A stretch of 64,000 nucleotides of DNA from Orobanche coerulescens (GCA_033398695.1 CM065815.1:98422501-98486500), one strand, 5' to 3'; counted from the stretch's first letter, positions 33,538 to 45,843 are shown. Numbers and translations are program-made. Notes: generated from the letters alone by a model not told the origin.

Positions 33538-35012
33538 AACCCCCCAAACTTGAACTTTGATCATCCCGAGCAATGCATTTTAAAATAATCACTCACAAAG
33601 GGAGAACTCAACTGTCAAAATACCTCAAAGGACCTCTTCGAAAATTTCATCAATACTCACAAGTAAAATAAGTCGAGTTCTACAAAGTTTTCAAACCTCC
33701 GGGGTGCTTTCTTAACATCATAGTCAATATCTTGGCAATATAAACCTCACCGGTCAAGTGTATTCACACACTCTCAAAGTGATAGGGATAAATATACGCT
33801 CGGAACTCATTCAATGAAATAAGGAAACCCATAGGCTTGCCAATCGTCTTCATCTCTACCACTGTCTTGTGCATGCGATATTTTCGTGAATCAAAAAGGG
33901 CTTTACTCGGCTTGTAATGTAGGCTTGGGTCGAGGTGGGATAAATATGGCTAAAGTGACTTGACTTGAGCAATTTTTTTTAGAACTATATCACCATATTC
34001 GCTTTAAAAGCCCAAGATTTTTGAAGTTTCCTACTTTCATCCCCTTAATTATGAATTACTTGCAACAAGCACTATCGAAAGTGAAAAATGCAGCGTCAAA
34101 CCCTCCTTATTGCTCCGATTTTTTTTTTTTTTTTTTTTGGCTTGGGTTGTTTTAGGATCCGTTTTACGCAAATGTAAACGATGGGTCACATGAATACACC
34201 CGGTTACTAGGATCAAAACATACACAACTGCTTCCAAGCATACTCATATCTAAGGTAACCGTTTTACGCGAATATAAACATGGGTCACATGAATACACCC
34301 GGTTACTAAGTTTCCAAAAATAGCGGAGTAATTATTTTCACCAATTCAACACTCCCAACAATATGTATATCACCCAATGTCACCACAATCTTAGTATCCT
34401 CTTCAAAAATATTTTCTAATCGCTCAAGTATGGATCGAAGGATTATAGTAATTGAATGCTCGATATGTGGTTTAAAAATGAAATAGATAATGACCTCAAT
34501 TGGGTTTATTTAAGGAATGATCAAATGTTGGGTTGGCCAAAATCGAAGGGTTAGGATCAAAGGCGCCAAAAAGCATTTTCACTCAATTTTCACACACACT
34601 AGTGGTTTTAAACAAGATACCAAGGCAAGTTCTAGAGTCTTAACTCGAGAATGAAACACTCGACAATGAAACTTGCATTTTAGAAAATGCACGAAGGCTC
34701 AATAGCTCACAAGTAGGTTTGTTCATACCTCCAAGATATTTAAATTACTTATTCAATTTCACACCCGTTTCGATTATCAACAATTTTTCCTCTACAAATT
34801 ATCCTCGATTTGTATATCAAAACAACGAATTAAATCCCGAGGCATTTCAAGAAAAGAGTTCATACTTCAAAGTTTTAATCAAATTTGCAAAATGCTCAAA
34901 ACACACCAAATGTAAATAAAAACACACCACAAATAAGTCTACTACCAAAAACAACCAAAATTAAACAAACAAGCATAATAGTATCCGAAAACAAATAAAA
35001 ACAAGAGTAATG
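33538..35012 (-). other. Element F 3' non-coding region
   Basis: No supportable ORF. It holds the polypurine tract next to the LTR (aagtttggggggtt in element sense, 33538-33551). A ~55-bp direct repeat (34154-34210 and 34259-34308) shares 'gggtcacatgaatacacccggttacta'-type sequence. There is also a T(18) run (34120-34138). Confidence 0.6.
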
Positions 35013-35115
35013 AAGTATTTCTTGACCAATCCCCCCCCAAACTTGAATTAAAGAATATACGAACGAAGGGGGTATAGTATTTAAATGAAAGAATTTCATT
35101 GGTCAAGAAATACTT
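35013..35115 (-). other. 18-bp perfect inverted repeat with a second polypurine tract in the loop
   Basis: AAGTATTTCTTGACCAAT (35013-35030) is the exact reverse complement of 35098-35115. In element RNA the 67-nt loop ends in TTCAAGTTTGGGGGGGG (35031-35047 on plus, as C8), nearly identical to the genuine polypurine tract next to the LTR. It begins ~7 bases after the stop codon (35122-35124) of the env-position ORF. It could be an extra plus-strand priming site, an RNA structure, or the scar of an old LTR end. Confidence 0.7.
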
Positions 35116-35124
35116 ACGACCGGT

Positions 35125-36472
35125 TTACTGGTGGGGCGGAGGGAAGTGGCCTTGCTGGACATGCCACCCGTGCATTTGTCTCACAAGAGATAATATCTCG
35201 TGTCGCTCCCGTCTAGCCTCCTGTTGCCTCTGTCTAGTTTCCTCTCGGAAGGCTACGAACTCCTCCCTTAATGTTGGGCCGAGGGGGCACGTCCAATCTC
35301 GTGCTTTCTTCTTCTTTTTCTTCGCTCTCTTCTTCTTCCTCTTCATCCGGGCCTCTTTCATAAGCCTCCTCCTCTTCCATCCTCTCGGCTCTATCTTCAT
35401 CCATAATGCGCCTAGGTCGAACATTTCGGTCGAGAGGTCTGTGACCCGGGGAAGCCAATCCAGCTGATATCCATGCTCGTCGATGTGCCTCCGTAGCCAT
35501 TTGCAGATTTCCCATGTCCCGAATATTATTTATGATTGTCAAAGGCGGATTCGGGAAAAGGAAATGGTCATTGTCGATCTGGAGGAAGACTGTGCGCTGT
35601 TCATAGTCCAGGATGTTCATTACCTTCATCACGGAGATCGAGAGTAGCTTATTTCCTAGAAGGGGGGTCCTCTGAGCTAAGGAAATCTCGAAGTGAAGTG
35701 CGATAGGGGTAATCAAACCCCCTATCCATATCTCCCCCTTTGGCTTTGTCGCGACATCCTCAAAATGTTCTGCTACCATAGCCCCGATTGCTGGAATTGA
35801 GTTATCGAGCATGTGAGTTAGGATGTATAACTCCCGCAGTGAAATGGGCCCGGTTTCCTTTCAGCCATATATAGTATTCGCAATCACCTTGTGTAGATAT
35901 CAAAGTATTGGATTGCGAATGTTTGATCCTTTAGCCGATCTTGCAATATAATATCGCGCCTCGCTCCCCAGGTATTCCACCATAGCTCTCCAATAAGTTT
36001 CATGTGCGAACCGGTTTATCGGGTAATGGCCGTTGTGTCTTGCATGATAAATTTCTTCCAGCTGGACGATGGTTAGTATCTCTTCATTGTTGTTGAGCCG
36101 GAATGTCATTTCGGTTGGTTCTCGAGTCACCGAATATCTTCTGACAGTAAGAGTGCTGAGAAACTCCACCGTGAGACATCTATAAGTCGACCATTGTTGT
36201 GTCATCATCCACGCCCAATTCACTCTTTCAAGGAATTTCATCACGTCTTCTCTTATTCCCATTGCGTTCATGCATTCGTCATCGGGCCATCTCGTAGGGA
36301 GCATCTTTTTCTGACCCAGCATTTCCCACCTTCCATATTGTGCTTCAGGGAGTTCGATTCCATAAGAATCCGGAGTTTCCACAGCCCTTTGAATAGCCAT
36401 TCTTGCCGGCTGAACTTGTTCTCCGCCGTTCCTACCCATTCCGCGTTGAGAATTTCCTCGTCCTCGTGCCAT
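35125..36472 (-). pseudogene. Athila-family ORF in the env position
   Basis: It starts at ATG 36472, three bases after a splice acceptor. The frame goes to 35234 with two TGA stops (35900-35902 and ~35864). It carries the ATHILA ORF-1 family pattern: WAWMMTQQWSTYRCLTVEFLS, MTFRLNNNEEILTIVQLEEI, then LYILTHMLDN and IGGLITPIALHF, then a Glu-rich acidic tract (~35290-35350). A frameshift near 35270 moves the C-terminus to another frame (LREEFVAFREETRQRQQEAR) that ends at 35125. No signal peptide or membrane helix is evident, so calling it an envelope is by position only. Function unknown. It seems to have its own promoter and a leader intron. Confidence 0.75.
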
Positions 36473-36475
36473 TTT

Positions 36476-36826
36476 CTGTAAAAAAAAAAAATTTAATTTA
36501 TCATTTATTTAAGGACTTGATAACGTATTCCACCCCCAAACTTATAGCAAACAATGAAATACCCCCAATATAAACATTATTGATCAAAACAACTCCCAAG
36601 CAAAATTTATCGTTTGAATTCATCATCTTCATCATGGAAAACATCCCTTAACTACAAGAATTTCCAATCGAGAAATTTAATCATCAAGCATGAAGAATTA
36701 TCGAAAATCCCCAAATTTCATCACCTTCAATTTATTCAAGAACCCTAGATAATCAAGGACTAGTGATTCTAATTACCATAGCATGTTCATAACCAAGAAT
36801 AATCATCAAAAACATGAGAAACATAC
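36476..36826 (-). other. Predicted 5'-UTR intron of the Athila env-position ORF
   Basis: In minus sense the donor is CAAG|GTATGT (intron starts at 36826). The acceptor is a T-rich run (36481-36491) ending TTTACAG (AG at 36477-36476). The exon then reads AAA ATG, where the ATG is the ORF start at 36472. The intron is AT-rich and 351 nt long. This is a textbook plant leader-intron layout. Confidence 0.6.
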
Positions 36827-37420
36827 CTTGATTTCGGAGATATTGAAGAGAGAATAAAAAAATTAAAAACCGATCCCAATTCGTCCGATTGTCCCCCTTG
36901 AAGAGTGAAATTGGTTGAAAAATGATGATTACGTAATTGATTCTTGTATCTCTCCTTGATTTTGCACAAAATTCCTTTGAAAATGAAGAGAAAAATCGAA
37001 AGTATTGATGCTAGGGTTCGGAGGGAAGAAAATAAAAATCTGGAGAAGATGAAAATGGCGATTCGGCCGTGCTTCCCTTTATAAAGGACCGACTGACACA
37101 GCCGTGTTGCATATGACACGGTCGTGTCGAACTATACGGAATAAGCAAAACTCACTGCCTCATCGACTCGGCCGTGTCCTATGACACGGTCGTGTCGTAC
37201 TCTCCCAGAAAATCAAAATTTCACTGTCTTGACACCCGGCCCGGCCGTGTCCTGTGACACAGTCGTGTCATGCTGTTCAAAATAAGCACAAATCGACTTT
37301 TTAGACACTCGGCCGTGTCCTGTGACACGGTCGAGTCGTGCTGTTCTAGAAAATAAAATTCCCCCTGTTTTGCGACTCGGCCGTGTCAGATGCAACTCGA
37401 CCGTGTCCAACCTACCCAGA
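36827..37420 (-). promoter_or_regulatory. Internal promoter-like region: palindrome array, TATA box, leader exon
   Basis: Five ~70-80-bp units (about 37095-37420) carry CGGCCGTGTC...GACACGG(T)CGTGTCGTACTG, the same unit as in the Athila LTR (32883-33120). In minus sense the array is followed by CCTTTATAAAGGG (37076-37087), a good TATA box, then by a leader (gaaccctagcatcaa..., ~37050-36827) that ends at a splice donor. The arrangement copies the LTR promoter and points at the env-position ORF. Confidence 0.65.
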
Positions 37421-37548
37421 TTGTTAGTTTCTGATAACGCACTCGTTTCCTGCATTTTTAACACCCACAGTTGAACCGGTCAGTTTCGAATCGAGTAAAA
37501 ACAAATAAGGAAAATAAATTCGAAAAACAAAAGACAAAAAAAATCTAA

Positions 37549-40500
37549 CTAAACCGTTGGGTTGCCTCCCAAGTGTCCGAAATACGGCTTCACTCTATGC
37601 CCGTTTACCTTAAAGTGCTCGTTCTTCCGTGGATCAAGAATTTCTACTGCTCCGTGTGGCCATACTTTAACGACCTTAAACGGTCCGCCCCATCGCGATA
37701 CCAATTTTCCGAGCATGAGCTTAAGACGGGAGTTATGTGACAGAACATCCATCCCGGGTTCGAGAAATTTGCGAACGATACGCTTATCATGATACCGTTT
37801 CGTCCATTCTTTGTAGAGTTTAGCATTTTCGTACGCCTCATATCGCATCTCATCAAGCTCATTTAAATGTAAAAGTCGTTCCTCGCTCGCCTTTTCTTGA
37901 TCTAAATTGAGCGCTTTGATTGCCCAATACGCCTTGTGTTCCAACTCAACGGGTAGGTGACATGCTTTCCCAAATACTAGGCGATACGGGCTCATTCCAA
38001 TTGGAGTTTAATAGGCCGTGCGGTATGCCCATAAAGCGTCATTCAAGTTCAATGCCTAGTCCTTTCTTGTCGGTTTTACCATCTTTTCGAGTACTGCCTT
38101 TATTTGTATATTGCTCACTTCGACTTGCCCGGAAGTTTGTGGATGGTATGCCGTTGTGACCTTATGCATCACATTGTACTTCTTAAGAAATCCTGCAAGT
38201 TGTTTATTGCAAAAATGCGTGCCTCTATCGCTGATTACAGCTCTAGGCGTCCCGAACCTGCAGAAAATCACATCCCTAAAAAAATTGCAAACCACGTTAG
38301 CATCGTTAGTTCGGGTTGGAATTGCTTCCACCCACTTAGAGATGTAGTCCACAGCAACTAAAATATACTCAAAGCCATGGGAAAGTGGAAAAGGACCCAT
38401 AAAATCAACTCCCCAAACATCGAAAAGTTCCACAACAAGATTGTTTGTCAACGGCATCTCATTCCTTTTGCTTATATTCCCCGTTCATTGACAACGATCG
38501 CAACTCTTTCAATGGGAATAGGCGTCCTTAAATAATGTTGGCCAGTAGAATCCCGATTGAAGGACCTTGTGCGCCGTTTTCTTTGCGCTAAAATGTCCCC
38601 CACAGTGCAACTCATGGCAAAATAATAATATGCTTTCGTGCTCTTCCTCCGGGACGCAACGTCGGAATATCTGATCAGGCCCCAACCTGAATAAGTAGGG
38701 CTCATCCCAAAAGTAATGCCTGTACATGGAAACAAACCTCTTCTTCCCTTGATAGGTCAATTCGGGCTGCAAAACACCACTAACAATGTAATTGACAATA
38801 TCAGCATACCAAGGTGTCCTTGTTACATCGAATAATTGCTCGTCAGGGAAAGTTTCAACAATTGGCAAAGGATTATCGAGCTTAAAATTATCTCCCTCGG
38901 TTAACCTAGATAAATGGTCGGCAACTACGTTCTCCGAACCCTTTTTATCTTTAAACTCCAAATCAAATTCTTGCAGCAAAAGAACCCACCGAATTAATCT
39001 TGGTTTTGCATCGGATTTTTTTAATAAATATTTCAATGTGGCATGATCCGTATGCACAATTACTTTTGCGCCAACCAAGTAGGATCGAAATTTGTCTAAA
39101 GAATACACAACGGCTAAAAATTCTTTTTCGGTGGTAGTATAATTAGCCTGAGCTTCATCGAGCGTTTTGCTAGCATAGTAAATAACGTGGAAAAATTTAT
39201 TCACTCTTTGCCCCAAAACGGCACCAATAGCAAAGTCGGACGCATCGCACATAATTTCAAATGGGAGAGACCAATCGGGAGCAACAACAATAGGTGTGGA
39301 AGTTAACTATTCTTTCAAAGCATCAAAACCGACTAAACATTCCTCGGTAAAATCAAATTTGGCATCTTTGCACAAAAGGTTACTCAAAGGGTGGGCAATT
39401 TTCGAAAAATCTTTAATGAAATGCCTATAAAACCCGGCATGCCCTAAAAAGCTTCGAACTTCTTTGACACATGAAGACGGAGGTAATTTAACAATTAAAT
39501 CAATTTTAGCCTTATCAACCTCCATTCCTTTATTGGAAACCACATGACCCAGAACAAGACCTTGTTTTACCATAAAATGACTCTTTTCCCAACTAAGTGT
39601 AAGATTACACTCAATACATCGTTCTAGCACAATAGTCAAATTATTTAAACAATCATCGAAAGTGGTTCCAAACACAGAAAAGTCATCCATGAATACCTCG
39701 ATGGATTTTTCTAACATGTCGGAGAATATGGATAGCATGCACCTTTGAAAAGTAGCTGGAGCATTGCAAAGACCAAACGACATCCTCCTAAAGGCAAAAG
39801 TGCCAAAAGGGCAAGTGAAAGTGGTCTTCTCTTGATCCTCCGGAGCAATGGGAATCTGATAGAAACCTGAAATACCATCTAGAAAACAGTAATAATCATG
39901 CCCCGCTAAACGTTCCAATATTTGATCAATGAAAGGAAGGGGAAAATGATCCTTTTTTGTTACAACATTTAATTTTCGGTAATCAATGCACATTCTCCAA
40001 CCGGTTACTGTTCTAGTGGGCACCAATTCATTTTTATCATTACGAACCACCGTTATTCCAGATTTCTTAGGCACTACATGCACATGACTCACCCACTTAC
40101 TGTCGGATATCGGGTAGATGACTCCGACATCTAGTAATTTCAAAACTTCTTTTTTCACAACTTCCTGCATATTCGGATTCAAACGCCTTTGAGGTTGCCT
40201 AACCGGTTTAACATTATCCTCAAGAATTATTTTATGCATGCACCTAACAGGACTTATTCCCTTGATATCGGAAATACTCCACCCAATTGCTTCCTTTAAC
40301 TTAGTCAGAACTTCTACTAATTTGTTTTCTTGCAAGGGAGTTAATTCGGAAGAGACAATTACAGGGTAAGTGTCTCTTTTGCCTAAGAAAACATATTTAA
40401 GATTTGCCGGAAGTTCTTTCAATTCAAGTTGGGGTGGGGTGATTTCAACGGGCTCCTCAAATTTTAATTCCAATGGTATCTTAAAACCGTCAACTTCATC

Positions 40501-41406
40501 AATTGCTTCGGAATTATCTAACAATGCAACATATTCTTCAATTTCTAGATTATTCAGCCCCATATCATGTTCAATGGTTAGAGCATCATGCAACATGTCC
40601 CCTACATCATCATGCAAATATGTATCATTAACCAAAGAATCAATGCAATCAATAAAATTCACATCATGGGCAGCATAAATATGAGAAGGGATAGGAGATG
40701 AACCGAACACGTTGATTTCCACAGTTTCGCCCAAGACGGTCATGGTGACCTTTCCTTCATCAACATCGATGATTGTTTTTGTTGTACGCATGAATGGCCA
40801 TCCTAGAAGTATTGTCCCTTCATTTTCGCTTGTCCCGAAATCGCTCATCTCCAAGATAACAAAATCGGCCGGAATCACCAACTTGTCCACTTGCACTAAT
40901 AGGTCTTCAATGACTCCCTTGGGGTATTTCACCGACCTATCCGCCATTTGAAGAGTCATTCTTGTTGGTTTGATTCCCCCGAGTCCAAGCCTCAAATAAG
41001 TCGAGTATGGCATGAGATTCACACTTGCTCCCAAATCTAACATCCCACGAGCAACTTTCTTATCTCCCATAGTGATGTCGATCATAAAACTTCCGAGATC
41101 GCCTTTCTTTTGACCCCTTACTTCTACCTCGTAGAGCACCACTTTCTCTTTCGCATTGTATCTTCTTTTGTTGGAGGTCAACTCTTTGAAAAATTTTGTA
41201 TAAGCGGGAATGTTCTTCACAACATCCAAAAGAGGTAAGTTGACATGAACTTTTGAAAACATGTCGTAGATTTCGGAAAATTGCTCATCTTTCTTTGCTT
41301 TTCTAATCCGGCTCGGAAAAGGGATTGGTGGCTTATATGGTTGAGCGGATTTGTGAAGCTTGGAAGTCGAAGTTGCTTCGTCTATTTTCTCCTCTTGGTT
41401 TCCCGA
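37549..41406 (-). pseudogene. pol: Pol polyprotein of Athila element F: protease, RT, RNase H, integrase
   Basis: A single frame from gag to 37549 without any frameshift. Protease: MLDLGASVNLMPYSTY (~41060). RT: CIDYRKLNVVTKKDHFPLPF, catalytic VFMDDFSVFG (~39690). RNase [17 protein letters not shown] (39250). Integrase: [16 protein letters not shown]...CDRCQ zinc module, Asp in [11 protein letters not shown], Asp in ISDRGTHF, Glu in [11 protein letters not shown]-terminus: [19 protein letters not shown]. In-frame stops: 39304-39306 (TAG), two near 38470-38508 (TGA), one at ~38053 (TAG), one at ~37996 (TAA). The polyprotein would make the enzymes for reverse transcription and integration; this copy cannot. 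Confidence 0.9.
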
Positions 41407-43136
41407 CTAGTCCTCTTTCTCATCTCCCCTTTCTTTTACTTCGGAATTAGCTTCTTTATTAATCACTTTACCACTTCGGAGAGTGGTAATAGCTTGAGCT
41501 TGCTCGGGTTGACTTGGTAGTTTACCCCTTTCTTGTCTACGTGCCTCGGTAGCAAGTTGCCCAATTTGAATCTCCATTTTCTTCATCGAAGCTTCTAAAG
41601 ATTTGAACCTTTTATTGTTCTCCGCTCGGTTTTCCTTGCTCTCCTTAATGAATGCCGCAATACTCTCCTCAAGAGAGTTCCTTTGTTGTGGAGGTGGTTC
41701 ACTTTGCGTTGGTTGTTGGGCTCGGTTTCCTCCGTTGTATTGAGCTTGGGCGCTTGTGTCGTATGGCATCGGGTTGTTGTTTCTCCATGAGAAATTCGGA
41801 TGGTTTCTTAGCCTAGGATGATAAGTATTTGGGAGAGGTGCATTTCTTGCATTTCCGCCATAATTATTTCTCCTCTCTTCCCATTCGGGCCTTCCCGTGC
41901 TTTGTCGCATAGCCCAATTAACTTGTTCGGTTTGTTCTCCCGGAAAAGTATGAGGGCATGAATTGGCATCATGTCCGGGTGCTCCGCAAATCTCGCAAAC
42001 TCGTGAGCTAGAAGATTTATTTTGAGTCTTGAGTTGTCTTAGTTCATTTGTCAACTCATCGATTTTAGATTGCATCTCGTCCTTCTCGTTTACTTGGTGC
42101 ACGGCTCCCCTATGAACACGTACACTTTTTTGTTGAGAATTTTCTCCCAATGTTTCATACACATCATACGCTTGTCTCTCCGTCAAACCCCAAAACGAAC
42201 CACCGGCTGCATTATCTACCGCTCCTTGGCAATATTGAGTCAATCCGTCATAGAAGAATTAAGTAGTTGATGCGGATAGTGATGGTGTGGGCATTGAATG
42301 AGTAGCATTTTGAATCGGTCCCATGGTTCGTGAAATGCCTCTCCGTCTTGTTGTCCGAAAGTTGAGATTTGAGTTCTCAATTGCGTAGTCTTTGAATGAG
42401 AGAAGTACTTGGTAATGAATTTATCGTAAACTTCATCCCATGTTCTTAGTGAGCCGGGCGCCAAAGTCATCAACCATTGTTTCGCCCCATCCTTGAGTGT
42501 ATAAGGGAAGCACTTCATTCTTAGTTGATCCTTGCTCAACCCATTTAATGAGAAGTTGTCAATCGCCACATAGAAGTCTCGGATGAATGATAACGGATCC
42601 TCTCGTGCTAATCCGTGAAATGAGGGCAATTGCTCGATGTGAAATCCGCTTATGTGGTAGTTCCTTGTGGTCGGTGCTAATTGGATGCATGAAATGGCGG
42701 TGTTCACCACGGGCTTTGCATAGTCCCGCATTAAATGTTCGATCGGAGGTTGTTGAGGGATGTTGTAGTTTGCTTCCATCCCATATTGAGGTCCGGGATA
42801 ATAATTTGCTCCATATTGCACTCCAGCGGGTGGTTGTCTCGGATAGAAGTATCTCCCTTGTTGAGCTTCGGGTATCCCTTGATTGCGCCCAACATTCTCA
42901 TATCTCGGAAACCTTGGTTGACGAATTTCTTCCTCATCTATATTTTGTGCAACATTCTCAACCCTCGGTTGACGAGGGTTATCTTCTTGGAGCAAAAGTC
43001 GCTCTTTAAGATCCGGATTCACCTCGTCGTTTGCTATTGATGATGTGGCCATGGTTTTTGGTGCTCTAATCCTTTGAACTTCGTCTATGGGCGGAAGAAT
43101 CGGGTTACCCAACGATCTCCTACCAAGCATAAACAA
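41407..43136 (-). pseudogene. gag: Gag of Athila element F
   Basis: 43136-42240 holds the N-terminus and the retrotransposon Gag domain (FHGLAREDPLSFIRDFYVAI, KDGAKQWLMTLAPGSLRTW, YFSHSKTTQLRTQI). One frameshift near 42250 moves to 42243-41407 (TQYCQGAVDNAAGGSFWGLT), with the zinc knuckle CEICGAPGHDANSC (~42000) and a coiled-coil-like stretch before ITTLRSGKVI. A TAG at 41404-41406 separates it from protease in the same frame. In intact relatives gag and pol are one frame, so this TAG is probably a mutation. Confidence 0.85.
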
Positions 43137-43250
43137 AGGAAGTAAGAGCGAATTTTATCGAAATAAAATTGATCAAGAATAACAATTCAACTACTATTAG
43201 AACAAGATTAAAAATTAAACGCCAATTCCCCGACAACGGCGCCAAAAACT

Positions 43251-44755
43251 TGATGGACAAATTATATACTCGCAAGTGTATGAATCGCTTTTGTAGGAAG
43301 CGGCAAGTAACTCCGAGGTCGATCTCTCGAGGAATTGGAAATGGTTTAAAGTTCGATAATGTTCGACAAATAGTCGAATGAATAAAAGTAAAATAAATTA
43401 AAATACATCAATGGTTGATAGGTTTACAATTAATAACGCATAAAAATAAACAAAGCGATAACAACACCAAATTAATTGTCGGATAATTGAGAGATTACAA
43501 TAATGAGATTGATATGAGAATTTAGAGTCACCGACACACATGTAATCAATTATTAGTTCTGATACTCAAATAAATAAGGTTTGGAATTATCGATTGCTCA
43601 CGATTAAAAGAAATTCGTTTGATGGCGGTAATTCTAAAAATCACGATTGTTCTTTTCGAAAATAAGAGATACTCTTTTGATGGGGACGAATCTCTACTAA
43701 CAATCGACTAGCTAATACCTTTGATGGTGTAATTCGCTAAAAGATCGCGGAAAAAGGTTTAGAACATTGACCATCGCTTCTATCGGGTCGTTTGATGGCG
43801 AACACCGACAAAAACCCTCGATTTGAATAATAATAACAACTAAGAAATAGGTTTGATGATCTAAATCAAAAGTTCTTAAACGAAGAACGAACAAGAGGAC
43901 CAATCCCAAACTTTTACCCGGAAAATCAATAGAAACTAATAATCGATAGCATGTGTGTGGCTCAATCTAAAAACCCATATGAAAAGATTAGCTACACATG
44001 ATTATTTCAATAACAATAATGGAAATTGAAGAACAAAACATTGTAGAAACTTCCCTTGAAAATGCCGAAATTGAATTCCCAATGAAGATTTGATGTTCTT
44101 CCTTCAAAAACTCATGACAATTGATACAAGAAAATATAATATCTCACAAATGTATTTTTCACTCCAAGGACATACAAGGAAGATGATGAAACAATCTCAC
44201 TTTTTCCTCACTTTTTGGTGTTTTCTCCCTCAATCTTGTGTTTTTCCACCCCAAAATATCTCCCACAAGATAAGAATATCTCACCTAGGGTCTCCACACC
44301 TTATTTTATAGCCAAAGGATCAAGAAAAGGGCTCAAAATTATGCAAAAATGTCAAAGAAAATGACTTGCACCGAAAAGTGACACGGCCCGTGTCCTGGGA
44401 CACGGCCGTGTCGCACCTCAGATTTTAGCATATGATATACCGTTTCGAAGCTAATTTCACGAGGAATTTATATCAAAGGAGAACACATCTCAATTCGGAG
44501 TGTTGATTCTGGAATTTAGAAGATTCGACCGATACTGCTTTAATCTTTTGTCGTTTTAGGCCCCGTTTTAGCTCTTGATCGTCATAAACTCCAATATTAG
44601 CTATGAAAACGCATATTTCACCACAATCTTCGCTTGGTTACCTATAAATTAAAAAAACACAATATACCACGCATAAAAGAGAACAAAAATACTAAAAAGC
44701 AAACAAAAACACGACTAGATAGAACAGAATGAGTCGATCAAGAATCGACTCATCA
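43251..44755 (-). repeat. Element F 5' LTR (1505 bp), palindrome array deleted
   Basis: Matches the 3' LTR but lacks ~280 bp: after the unit nearest the TATA box (44380-44413) the sequence jumps to 'cacctcagattttagca', removing three of four array units. The TATA box (rc of ttattttatag, ~44302-44312) remains. Confidence 0.9.
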
Positions 44756-44760
44756 GGTTC

Positions 44761-45349
44761 ACCGACACAATGGACTGTGCACACGGTAACGTACCTTCAT
44801 GAGACTAATTAGGTACAAGGGCGGGTGTGTCCAGTCACTCGTCTTGTGCACATGCACATACCATTACGGGCGTACTACGATGCCCCTCTCCAGCTTAATT
44901 TCATAATTAAGATATATCATGATTGTGTATATTCAACTCTTGAGGATTGTTGTTCTGTGTAACTGACCCCGTTGGGGGATATTGTTTTCAGGTCATGGCA
45001 AGGCAAAGGCACGGGAAGAGAACGTTGACGGCGAGGAGTCCCAGTGATACCAGTAGGGGGCCCCAGTCCTTTCAGTCATTCATGTTGTCTTCATTTTATT
45101 TCCGCTGCAGATTTCCGTTTGGATACTCATTTTCATTTAGTGTTGTATATTTTATCTTCATATAAAATATACATGTATTCTGTATTATCTTGGGTGTGTT
45201 GTACTTGAAACTCCTCATCGGAGTAATTAATGATATAATGTGGTTCGAAACTACAATTATATTATTTAAGTCATCAATTTTGATTCGCCTGGTGGGTCCT
45301 AGTCGGGGGTCCACGGCACTGTAATAGTCGCCTAGTTTGGGGTGTTACA
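44761..45349 (+). repeat. Element A 5' LTR, second part
   Basis: Continues the LTR after element F (matches 52109-52697) and ends GGGGTGTTACA. The PBS TGGTATCGGAGC (45354-45365) follows after four bases. Confidence 0.9.
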
Positions 45350-45365
45350 TAGTTGGTATCGGAGC

Positions 45366-45843
45366 GTGGTTTTGAATACTATCTTCCGAGTCATGTCTCA
45401 TTTGAAATCATCGTCATCAGACTAGTATCATTGGACTTTCGCGTCACGTGTGACCTGTGCAAATGCCGAGCCCCTCAGACCGAGAGAACTAAGATTTCTA
45501 ACGCCATGGTATAATTTCTGGCAATAAGAATCACTCATTCATCATTCAACAGTCAACAATCCTCATCATCATTCATTTTGATCATGTCGATCATGTTAAC
45601 TCATTAATCACTCAGTTCATTTCACTATTCAGTTGTTGATTTTGAGGATCATATCATTAATCTTGTTAACTTGTTCAAAATAATCATTTCAAGAATTTCA
45701 TCAGATAATCATGTCACCTCAGCTAATCATTCATTTAATCACTGTGTTAGAGCGCGTATGCTCATTTTTATCATTTCATAACATAATCATAACAAGGTAC
45801 TCATGAGATATCTATAATTATTATTTGGCCTTCTTACTCCAGT
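45366..45843 (+). other. Element A leader
   Basis: AT-rich untranslated sequence rich in 'tcattcat/aatcattca' motifs, with no supportable ORF. Confidence 0.5.

Larger units (their letters stand above)
31755..44755 (-). mobile_element. Element F: Athila-type Ty3/gypsy element nested in A
   Basis: TSD GGTTC at 31750-31754 and 44756-44760, termini TGATGG...CATCA. The 5' LTR is on the right (43251-44755) and the 3' LTR on the left (31755-33537). In minus sense: PBS TGGCGCCGTTGTCGGGG (43228-43244, Asp-tRNA type, the Athila hallmark), gag, protease-RT-RNase H-integrase in one continuous frame, a spacer with a promoter-like repeat array, an Athila-family ORF in the env position, ~1.5 kb of non-coding sequence, polypurine tract (33538-33552). 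13.0 kb. It is the youngest insertion of the nest. Confidence 0.95.

Noticed and set aside
35125..36472. True envelope glycoprotein
   Set aside because: No signal peptide, membrane helix or Cys-rich ectodomain is visible; it matches the Athila ORF family, so only the position is env-like.
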